From positions 1-11,455 of the forward strand of contig JACDCP010000076.1 in assembly GCA_013817465.1 (NCBI GenBank): a stretch of 11,455 nucleotides of DNA, in the 5' to 3' direction. This stretch comes from Gammaproteobacteria bacterium. Lineage in GTDB: Bacteria; Pseudomonadota; Gammaproteobacteria; Steroidobacterales; JACDCP01. This document shows positions 1 to 5,354 of the stretch, one piece after another. The notes beneath the pieces were generated by a model that saw nothing but the letters and a program-made list of their open reading frames with translations, was not told the DNA's origin and made no database searches. The translations under genes and the position numbers were made by a program. The number at the start of each line of letters is the position of its first letter. Position 1 is the stretch's first letter.

Positions 1-234
1 TCGCGGGATCGCGTCGAGGATGCGCGCATGGTGCTCAAGCCCGGCGAGGAGGTGGAAGCCAAATTCGTCGGCGTCGACCGCAAGAGCCGCATCGTGAGCC
101 TGTCGATCAAGGCGCGCGAGGCGCACGAGGAAGCCGAGGCGGTGCAGAGTTACAGGACTGAAACGTCGTCCTCCTCGGGCACGTCGCTCGGCGAGCTGCT
201 CAAGGAGAAGATCGCCGGTCAGGACGAAGCCTGA
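1..234 (+). CDS. rpsA: 30S ribosomal protein S1, C-terminal end (partial)
   Basis: The frame is open from base 1, so the gene begins before the window and only the last 77 codons are present. The segment covers the end of the final S1 RNA-binding (OB-fold) repeat, with VLKPGEEVEAKFVGVDRKS followed by IVSLSIKARE. This closely follows the end of E. coli S1 from memory (GDEVEAKFTGVDRK, then SLSVRAK). A Ser-rich linker and the acidic-basic tail SLGELLKEKIAGQDEA come after it. S1 brings mRNA to the 30S subunit during initiation. The next gene is ihfB, the usual neighbour in gammaproteobacteria. A 9-bp hairpin (215-223 with 230-238) straddles the stop codon. Confidence 0.96.
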   Translation, partial: SRDRVEDARMVLKPGEEVEAKFVGVDRKSRIVSLSIKAREAHEEAEAVQSYRTETSSSSGTSLGELLKEKIAGQDEA

Positions 235-238
235 CCGG
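215..238 (+). other. Hairpin across the rpsA stop codon
   Basis: The arms CCGGTCAGG (215-223) and CCTGACCGG (230-238) pair perfectly over nine bases with a six-base loop. They include the TGA stop at 232-234. An A-run, not a T-run, follows on the plus strand, so this is not a standard intrinsic terminator for rpsA. It could slow decay or terminate weakly, but that is inference. Its right arm contains the left copy of an 8-bp direct repeat that flanks the next element. Confidence 0.5.
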
Positions 239-239
239 T

Positions 240-376
240 AAAAAAGGGGACATTCCTGATTTCTGAACGCCGCGTCGCCTGAGGCCAGCAATCCACTCGC
301 GGAGAAATCAGGAATGTCCCCTTTTTTTGCTGACCGGCGCACGCGGCGCACGAAAAATCAGGGATGTCCCCTTTTT
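240..376. repeat. REP-like palindromic repeat (GGGGACATTCCTGATTT family), three units
   Basis: Arms 240-264 and 303-327 are perfect 25-bp inverted repeats built around GGGGACATTCCTGATTT, separated by 38 bp. A third unit at 355-376 lies in the same orientation as the right arm and differs at one base (GGGAT for GGAAT). The octamer CTGACCGG lies directly outside both ends (231-238 and 330-337), like a target duplication. Short paired palindromes of this kind are typical of REP/BIME elements mobilised by REP-associated tyrosine transposases. No transposase gene lies in the window. The T-run at the end of the right arm could terminate plus-strand transcription from rpsA. The third unit ends 35 bases before the ihfB start. 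Confidence 0.85.
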
Positions 377-411
377 CCCCACGCACCGCGAAAGAGAGCA
401 CGGGTTCAATA

Positions 412-714
412 ATGACAAAATCAGAACTCATCGAATCGATCGCCCGCAAACAGAAGCATCTGCCGTCGAAGGACGTGGAGCTTGCGGTCAAGCACCTGCT
501 CGACGTCATGGGTGACTCGCTGGCCGACGGCGAGCGCATCGAAATACGCGGCTTCGGCAGCTTCTCGCTGCACTACCGCCCGCCACGGCTCGGCCGCAAT
601 CCGAAGACCGGCGATGCGGTTGCGCTGTCGGGCAAGCACGTGCCGCATTTCAAACCCGGCAAGGATCTCCGCGAACGGGCCAATGAGGGCCGCGATCTGC
701 CGATCAAGGATTGA
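412..714 (+). CDS. ihfB: Integration host factor subunit beta
   Basis: The product has 100 residues, normal for an IHF/HU subunit. IHF-beta pairs with IHF-alpha to bind and sharply bend DNA in recombination, replication and transcription. The sequence shows the HU-family signature GFGSFSLHYRPPRLGRNPKTG (residues 47-67, written here as GFGSF, then RPPRLGRNPKTG). The DNA-intercalating proline is P64 on the beta arm, followed by the basic VPHFKPGKDLRERAN strand and helix. The N-terminus MTKSELIESIA is the classical IHF-beta start. I therefore chose the ATG at 412 over the in-frame ATG at 364, which lies in repeat DNA. Shine-Dalgarno pairing is weak (AAAGAGAG, about 14 bases upstream). It follows rpsA in the usual order. 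Confidence 0.97.
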   Translation: MTKSELIESIARKQKHLPSKDVELAVKHLLDVMGDSLADGERIEIRGFGSFSLHYRPPRLGRNPKTGDAVALSGKHVPHFKPGKDLRERANEGRDLPIKD

Positions 715-910
715 GCCGGCCAGCTCGGCGCGCGGTCGCCTGCGCGACGCCTATTAACGAGAAATTGTTTCTTACCGGCAAATTAAACCGTCTAACGGCC
801 TGTTACATGGCCACCGGATGGCTCTTCACGTTCGTGTAAACTGGTTTCCTGCGCAGGTCGCCACATCGCATTTTGCGGCGTCCTTCTGAACAGCTCGGAG
901 GTTCGCGGCC
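715..910 (+). other. Intergenic region ihfB-lapA, possible promoter
   Basis: This 196-bp gap is more AT-rich in its middle (755-800) than its surroundings, which fits a promoter for lapA-lapB. TTTCTT at 768-773 and TCTAAC at 791-796 are 17 bases apart, but both match the sigma-70 consensus poorly, so no promoter is called with confidence. An imperfect GC hairpin just after ihfB (about 727-751) has only a short TATT after it and could end ihfB transcription weakly. No small gene was found. Confidence 0.3.
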
Positions 911-1222
911 ATGTTCCGCACGATTCTCGTCCTCGCTTTGCTCGTCGTGTTCCTCCTGCTGGCCGTGACTTTCGCGTGGCTCAATCCCGGCCCCATCGAA
1001 ATCGATGTCGCTTTTCATCGCTTCGTCACCACGAAATCAGTCGCATTCGCGGTCTGCTTTGCCGGCGGCTGGCTTTTCGGGCTGCTCTGCTGCTCGGGTT
1101 ACATCCTGAGCCTGCTCAATCAGCGTCGCCGCCTGAACCGTTCGGTGCGCCTCGCGGAGTCCGAAGTAAGCAATCTGCGGAGCCTGCCGCTGGACCCGAT
1201 CGTTGCACCAGACCGGCAGTGA
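911..1222 (+). CDS. lapA: LapA family inner-membrane protein (DUF1049)
   Basis: The product has 103 residues, close to E. coli LapA/YciS. It has two membrane helices: about residues 4-24, then the short periplasmic stretch NPGPIEIDVAFHRF, then about 43-68. A basic cytoplasmic segment with a short coiled-coil look follows (NQRRRLNRSVRLAESEVSNLR). The NPxPIxxDxxF pattern is typical of the family. LapA works beside LapB in lipopolysaccharide assembly control. The start is supported by GGAGG at 897-901, nine bases upstream. The family-like sequence ends at LRSLPL (residue 94). The last nine residues (95-103) are encoded by the left end of the inverted-repeat element at 1193-1433, so the C-terminus has probably been rewritten by that insertion. 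Confidence 0.93.
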   Translation: MFRTILVLALLVVFLLLAVTFAWLNPGPIEIDVAFHRFVTTKSVAFAVCFAGGWLFGLLCCSGYILSLLNQRRRLNRSVRLAESEVSNLRSLPLDPIVAPDRQ

Positions 1223-1433
1223 CTTTAGCTGCACCATCCTGTTTGAACGCTTTTCCGGGACGAGCTTTATCAGGTGTTACGGGCGTTGCCTTGCCGGCTT
1301 CATGACGATTCTGGCTGCGAATCCTGGACGAAAACAACTGAACCATAGTCCGGGCTATGGTGTCAGTCGTTTTCGTCCAACCTTCATGGCCAGTATCGCC
1401 CTGAAGCTCGGCATCTGGTGCAACGTTCGGGTC
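1193..1433. mobile_element. MITE-like inverted-repeat element between lapA and lapB
   Basis: The ends 1193-1212 and 1414-1433 are inverted repeats matching at 19 of 20 bases (GACCCGATCGTTGCACCAGA on the left). Inside is a long hairpin: 1326-1348 pairs with 1355-1378 almost completely, sharing GGACGAAAAC and CCATAG around a six-base loop. Weaker inverted similarity joins this core to the ends (roughly 1298-1325 with 1379-1410). The left half carries about 78 extra bases (about 1213-1292). No transposase is encoded, so any movement would need a partner elsewhere. The left end encodes the last nine residues and stop of lapA; the right end stops four bases before the lapB ATG. I found no convincing target duplication. 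Confidence 0.7.
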
Positions 1434-1437
1434 GACG

Positions 1438-2640
1438 ATGCCGGCTGATTCGACGTTACTGCTGGCAGGCCTGTTCATTCTGGCAGCGGCATCCGGCTGG
1501 GCGTTCGCCCGCTATACGGAACGCGACGAGGAGCCGGGCGAATCACGCCGGCTCAGCGCGGATTATTTCGCCGGGCTCAACCACTTGCTCAAAGAGCAGC
1601 CCGACGAGGCGCTCGAAGCTTTTATGCGCATGGTTGACGTCGACAGCGAAAGCGTCGAGACGCATTTTGCGCTCGGCAGCCTGTTCCGGCGCCGCGGCGA
1701 AGTCGATCGCGCCATACGTCTCCATCAGAACCTGATCGCGCGACCCGACCTGTCGCGCGAGCATCGCGACCAGGCGCTGTTTGCGCTCGGCGAGGATTAC
1801 CAGCGTGCGGGCCTGTTCGATCGGGCCGAATCCCTGTTCCAGCAGGTCGCGGAAACGCACACGCACGGCGCGGCCGCGCTCGAGAACCTGGTGCGTATCT
1901 TCGAGCTGCAGAAGGATTGGGAACAGGCGATCGATGCCCGCAGGAAACTCGAACGCTTGCGCCCCCGGCAGGACGAGTCGCGGATGATTGCGCACTACCA
2001 CTGCGAGCTCGCGGAGAAGGCGATTGCCGCCGGAGATTTGTCCGGCGCGCGAAAGCACCTCAAGAAAGCCCAGTCAGGTCGCGAGCGAACGACGCGCGGC
2101 GCATTGATGCGAGGTGACGTTGCTGCGAGCATGGGCGACCACGAGCTGGCGGTCGATCTCTATCGCCGCGTGCTGGATGAGGACAAGGCCTTGCTGCCGG
2201 AATTGCTGCCGCGATTGCGGCGCAGCCTGGCCGCGTCAGGCAAAGCTGGGGAATTTGCATCGATTCTCGGCGCCTGGGTGGAAAGCAATCCGGAATTACG
2301 GCCGGCCGTCGCCTACGCGGCGATTCTCAACGATCTGCTGGACGATCCGAGCGCCGCAGCCTGTGTTCGCGAGTATATTGAATCGCAGACGACGCTCAGG
2401 GAGATCTACGGCAGCTTCGAATTCATCGAGGAGGGCGATCTGCGGGGCGATGCGGCAATGGCGCGCATCTGCGGCGCTCTGCGCCATCTCGCGCAGGGCA
2501 CGCCGCGCTACAGTTGCCGCCAGTGCGGCTTTCAGAGCGCGACGCTGTTCTGGCAATGCCCGGGCTGCAAGGCCTGGGATACGATACGGCCGAATTCGCG
2601 GTTCCATTTCGCGGCGCTGATCGATCCGGCAGCTTATTAG
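1438..2640 (+). CDS. lapB: Lipopolysaccharide assembly protein B (TPR and rubredoxin-like)
   Basis: The product has 400 residues; E. coli LapB/YciM has 389. LapB is an inner-membrane-anchored cytoplasmic protein that directs FtsH to degrade LpxC, balancing lipopolysaccharide against phospholipid synthesis. A single membrane helix lies at about residues 6-25 (TLLLAGLFILAAASGWAFAR). TPR-type helices follow, for example DYFAGLNHLLKEQPDEALEA and ALGEDYQRAGLFDRAESLF. The C-terminus has a rubredoxin-like zinc ribbon with C360-x2-C363 and C374-x2-C377, the metal site needed for function in E. coli. No good Shine-Dalgarno is visible. The only purine stretch is GGG at about 1429-1431, inside the right end of the inverted-repeat element, so translation initiation may have been altered by that insertion. 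Confidence 0.95.
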   Translation: MPADSTLLLAGLFILAAASGWAFARYTERDEEPGESRRLSADYFAGLNHLLKEQPDEALEAFMRMVDVDSESVETHFALGSLFRRRGEVDRAIRLHQNLIARPDLSREHRDQALFALGEDYQRAGLFDRAESLFQQVAETHTHGAAALENLVRIFELQKDWEQAIDARRKLERLRPRQDESRMIAHYHCELAEKAIAAGDLSGARKHLKKAQSGRERTTRGALMRGDVAASMGDHELAVDLYRRVLDEDKALLPELLPRLRRSLAASGKAGEFASILGAWVESNPELRPAVAYAAILNDLLDDPSAAACVREYIESQTTLREIYGSFEFIEEGDLRGDAAMARICGALRHLAQGTPRYSCRQCGFQSATLFWQCPGCKAWDTIRPNSRFHFAALIDPAAY

Positions 2641-2641
2641 C

Positions 2642-2733
2642 CAGGTGCCGGGCACCGGCACCTCTTTCAAGGCCACGGAAGGTGTCGGGCACAGTTACCG
2701 TTTCTGGAAAGAGGTGCCGGTGCCCGGCACCTG
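2642..2733. repeat. REP-like palindrome pair (GGTGCCGGGCACCGGCACC family)
   Basis: Arms 2642-2668 and 2707-2733 are perfect 27-bp inverted repeats. Each arm is itself nearly palindromic around GGTGCCGGGCACCGGCACC. A diverged third unit, GGTGTCGGGCAC, lies between them at 2681-2692. The element begins two bases after the lapB stop and could act as a transcript-end hairpin for lapB. It is the same kind of object as the repeat at 240-376 but from an unrelated sequence family. No transposase is present nearby. Confidence 0.85.
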
Positions 2734-2833
2734 CTTTTCTCCCGCATTTGCGCAGATTCGGCATCTTCACTCTCAACCGTCGATCGCTAGCATCGAGGCG
2801 GAAGATTTTCACCGCCTGCTCGAGGAGATCGAC

Positions 2834-3127
2834 ATGACCAAGATCAAGCATTCGCTGCTCACGAGCCTCATCATCGGTTTGCTGCCGGCCATCGGCTGGA
2901 CGGGGCCCGTCGACATCAATGAGGCCGATGCGGAAACCCTTGCCGCCGAGCTCGACGGCGTGGGGCTCGCCAAGGCTCGCGCTATCGTTGAGTACCGCAC
3001 AAAAAACGGGCCGTTCACCAGTGCCGAGGATCTCGGCAAGGTCAAGGGTATCGGTACGAAGGTGCTTGCCGATAACAAAGGCAATATCCGTGTGACCAGC
3101 GAGCCGGCTGCCCAAGCGGAAAAGTAG
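2834..3127 (+). CDS. ComEA-type secreted helix-hairpin-helix DNA-binding protein
   Basis: The product has 97 residues. An N-terminal Sec signal peptide covers about residues 1-23 (MTKIKHSLLTSLIIGLLPAI, then GWTG). The ComEA core begins at VDINEADAETLAAELDGVG. Two helix-hairpin-helix motifs follow, LDGVGLAKARAIVEYR and VKGIGTKVLADNKGNI, joined by the family's NGPFTSAEDL segment. Proteins of this size in gammaproteobacteria resemble the periplasmic ComEA that ratchets incoming DNA during natural transformation. Function here is inferred from the domain only. The start is fixed by GAGGAG at 2822-2827, six bases before the ATG. The longer in-frame start at 2645 lies inside the palindromic repeat and is rejected. 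Confidence 0.9.
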   Translation: MTKIKHSLLTSLIIGLLPAIGWTGPVDINEADAETLAAELDGVGLAKARAIVEYRTKNGPFTSAEDLGKVKGIGTKVLADNKGNIRVTSEPAAQAEK

Positions 3128-3246
3128 CCAGTGGCGCGCAGCCGCCGTCGCCATGCGATGCGGCTGCGTTCCCTTTCCCGGCCGGTACTCCGGTGCGGCA
3201 GGGGTCCGCTTCGGCTATCATCCCCGGCTCCACCACGCGAGCAGGG

Positions 3247-4146
3247 ATGGCAGTGAAGAAGACCATACGTGCAGCCGTATTCCCCGTGGCCGGCCGCGGC
3301 ACGCGATTCCTTCCGGCGACCAAGGCATGCCCGAAGGAGATGTTACCTGTCGTCGACAAGCCCTTGATCCAGTACGCAGTCGAGGAAGCTCTCGAGGCCG
3401 GGGTGGAGAAGCTGGTCTTCATCACTGGCAGCTCGAAGCGCGCCATCGAGGATCACTTCGACGCCGATCGCGAGCTCGAGCGCGCGCTCGAGGAGTCAGG
3501 AAAGCAGGATCTGCTGGACTGCATCACGAATATTGTGCCCCCGCGCGCCGCCTGCATCTATATCCGCCAACCGGTCCCGCTCGGTCTCGGCCATGCCGTG
3601 CTTTGCGCACGCCCTGCGGTCGGCGACGAACCGTTCTACGTGCACCTGGCCGATGACCTGATCAAGGCCGATATGCCCTGCCTCGAACAGATGCGCAGGC
3701 AATACGAACAGCATGGATCCAGCGTAATTGCCGTGCAGCCGGTGCCACGGGAGCAGACCGGCAGCTACGGCATCGTGGCAGTGGACCCGGAACGAGGCGG
3801 GCGCAAGCGCATAACGCGGATTGTCGAGAAGCCGAAGCCTGAAGCGGCGCCGTCCAATCTCGCGGTGGTCGGGCGCTATGTCCTCACGCCGCGCATTTTC
3901 GACAAGCTCGAGCAGACCGGACGTGGCGCCGGCGGCGAAATTCAGCTCACCGACGCCATAGCGGAACTGCTGGCGGATGAAGCCGCTTACGCCTACGAAT
4001 TCGAAGGCGTGCGCTATGACTGCGGCAACAAGCTCGGCTATCTGCAGGCGAATGTCGAATACGCGATCGACCACCCGTCGCTGGGAGGGGAATTCGCCGA
4101 TTATCTGGCCGGCTTCGCCGCGCAACTGCCCAAACAGCGCGCCTGA
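3247..4146 (+). CDS. galU: UTP-glucose-1-phosphate uridylyltransferase
   Basis: The product has 299 residues, normal for bacterial GalU. It makes UDP-glucose from UTP and glucose-1-phosphate in the cytoplasm, supplying lipopolysaccharide, capsule and glucan synthesis. The nucleotide-binding signature is at residues 12-40: FPVAGRGTRFLPATK, then PKEMLPVVDKP. Other family marks are HLADDLI (133-139), VEKPKP (193-198, with the catalytic-site lysine), GAGGEIQLTDAI (227-238) and CGNKLGYLQANVEYAI near the end. I chose the ATG at 3247 because MAVKKTIRAAVFPVAG matches the usual N-terminus. The in-frame ATG at 3193 adds an unconserved stretch, and a GTG at 3253 is also possible (GCAGGG is at 3241-3246). 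Gene order gives no operon partner. Confidence 0.97.
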   Translation: MAVKKTIRAAVFPVAGRGTRFLPATKACPKEMLPVVDKPLIQYAVEEALEAGVEKLVFITGSSKRAIEDHFDADRELERALEESGKQDLLDCITNIVPPRAACIYIRQPVPLGLGHAVLCARPAVGDEPFYVHLADDLIKADMPCLEQMRRQYEQHGSSVIAVQPVPREQTGSYGIVAVDPERGGRKRITRIVEKPKPEAAPSNLAVVGRYVLTPRIFDKLEQTGRGAGGEIQLTDAIAELLADEAAYAYEFEGVRYDCGNKLGYLQANVEYAIDHPSLGGEFADYLAGFAAQLPKQRA

Positions 4147-4159
4147 TGACTTCCTTTGC

Positions 4160-4178
4160 GCGAATGAGAATCATTTGC
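4160..4178 (+). promoter_or_regulatory. Predicted Fur box upstream of the TonB receptor pseudogene
   Basis: GCGAATGAGAATCATTTGC matches the 19-bp Fur consensus GATAATGATAATCATTATC at 14 positions, including the central AAT.A.AATCATT core. It lies 52 bases before the ATG of the decayed TonB-dependent receptor and 13 bases after galU. This fits iron repression of a siderophore-receptor locus. No clear -10/-35 pair was resolved around it. Confidence 0.75.
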
Positions 4179-4230
4179 ATTACTTTGAGAACTGAATAAA
4201 GTAGCGGCCTTCGATGCCTCAGGGAGCCGC

Positions 4231-4851
4231 ATGCCGCCACGCTTCATTTCTTTCGCCGTGCTGTTCGTCGGGGCAGTAAATATTGCGTCAGCGCAAGATA
4301 CCGCCACCCTGGAACGCGTCACCGCCGAGGCTGCCCGGACAGGCCAGTCTGCCGAGTTGCTGCCTTGCACGACGACCGTCATCGATCGGGAGCAGATAGA
4401 GCAGCAGCTTGCGCTGGGCGGCGATATCGCCCAGCTCATCGGCAATATGCTGCCGAGCTTCTCGCCGAGCCGGCAGAAGCTGAGTGGCTTCGGCGAGACG
4501 CTGCGCGGCCGCGAGCCATTGTTTCTGATCGACGGCGTGCCGCAGCGGTGGCGACTATATAGAGCAGCCCGGTGATCGGACTGCCGGGGTACCGACGAGC
4601 GCCATGCCTGGCGACGTTGCCGGCGTGCCCGCGGAAAACGAGGTAACCACCGTTTCATTCGATTACAGCCACGAGGGACTTGCGGCCGGGCGGCTGCACT
4701 GGCAGGTTTATCGACAGGACTTTGCATCCATTTTCGGCGGGGGCGCCTTCGACGTCTTCCAGGATCCCGCGCTGGGAACAGTTCTTTTCGACCAGTCGCG
4801 CAATCAATCCGAGAAGACGGGCAGCAAGCTTACTTACAACCTGCCCGGAGT
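4231..4851 (+). pseudogene. TonB-dependent siderophore receptor, internally deleted remnant
   Basis: The start at 4231 follows AGGGAG (4221-4226) and encodes a signal peptide (MPPRFISFAVLFVGAVNIAS). A plug domain follows with VIDREQIEQQLALGGDIAQL, SGFGETLRGREPLFLIDGVPQ. The frame breaks at about 4550 and stops at 4573-4575. Receptor-like sequence resumes in another frame from about 4550 (GDYIEQPGDRTAGVPTSA, then NEVTTVSFDYSHEGL and YRQDFASIFGGGAFDVFQDP). That is mid-barrel material, so the rest of the plug and the first barrel strands are missing. It ends at about 4850 in KLTYNL, far short of a normal receptor of 650-750 residues. The missing part and the frame change mean it cannot make a working receptor. 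The upstream Fur box indicates it once imported ferric iron chelates. Confidence 0.88.
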
Positions 4852-4983
4852 GGCGCCCTGGTCGCCATCGCAGGCATTCTGCCGTCGGTGTTTTTCGCGA
4901 CCGGCTTTGTCCGGTGGCGCATGCGGCGGCGCGTGGCTGCACGCATACATAAAGCAAGCGGTCGACCCCTTTCGGCGCGATAA
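4852..4983 (+). pseudogene. Tail of a PepSY-type transmembrane protein (remnant)
   Basis: Directly after the receptor remnant, in another frame, an open stretch reads GALVAIAGILPSVFFATG then FVRWRMRRR, ending at the TAA at 4981-4983. A hydrophobic helix with a conserved-type proline, then RW and a basic tail, is how PepSY-associated membrane proteins end (an ISGLxLWWRRR-like ending). Such genes often follow TonB-dependent siderophore receptors and are thought to help reduce or release iron. Only about 43 codons remain, with no start. The simplest reading is one deletion joining the barrel of the receptor to the last helix of its downstream partner. The PepSY assignment rests on a short sequence. 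Confidence 0.6.
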
Positions 4984-5354
4984 CCCGCAAAGCATATCGA
5001 TCCGCGCGCAGCCTGGGGGCCGACGCCGGTCGCAGAGCTGCAGGAAGGCAGACGGTTGGCGCGGATTTTGCGGGTGTCAGCAAGGGCCAAATCAAAATAC
5101 CGGCGCGAGGTAGAAAACTGCTGACGATCCGGACAGCGCCCAAGTTCCGCCACAGTATCGACTGAGCATTTGTCCCTATAGGAATCGCCGGTCTCGAAAC
5201 TCATACTCGAGCCGGGCAGAAAATTGTGCTTGCCGCCTGCGCGCGAGGAACGGCGGGCGTCGCGGCGGCGAATGAAAGTTTTGAATCGGGATCGGGGTCG
5301 GTCCCCAGTTGCAATCATCAAAGGTATCGGCGTTTCACCATAGGCAGGTGGCGT
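4984..5354. other. Intergenic stretch without a recognised gene
   Basis: This 371-bp gap between the PepSY remnant and the metalloprotease holds no reading frame on either strand that I recognise. It probably contains decayed coding DNA from the deleted iron-uptake locus plus the protease promoter. A small inverted repeat, CTCGAAACTC with ACTCGAG, lies at about 5193-5211. No convincing promoter was found. Confidence 0.5.

Noticed and set aside
1185..1447. TGCCGCTG / TGCCGGCTG near both ends of the lapA-lapB element as a target duplication
   Set aside because: The two are not directly adjacent to the terminal repeats and differ by an extra base.
1203..1448. 81-codon plus-strand frame between lapA and lapB
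   Set aside because: It consists almost wholly of the inverted-repeat element and its hairpin, and resembles no protein I know.
2645..2833. Longer start for the ComEA-type protein
   Set aside because: The added residues are encoded by the palindromic repeat. The ATG at 2834 has a strong ribosome site and begins a signal peptide.
2423..3154. 243-codon open frame on the minus strand across lapB end, repeat and comEA-like gene
   Set aside because: It runs antisense through two well-supported genes and a palindrome, and no motif is recognisable.
3496..4125. 209-codon minus-strand frame opposite galU
   Set aside because: It is a shadow of GC-rich galU codons, without a recognisable domain.
5226..5354. 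Upstream extension of the protease reading frame
   Set aside because: It places an unconserved stretch before the signal peptide and has no ribosome site. The ATG at 5355 has both.
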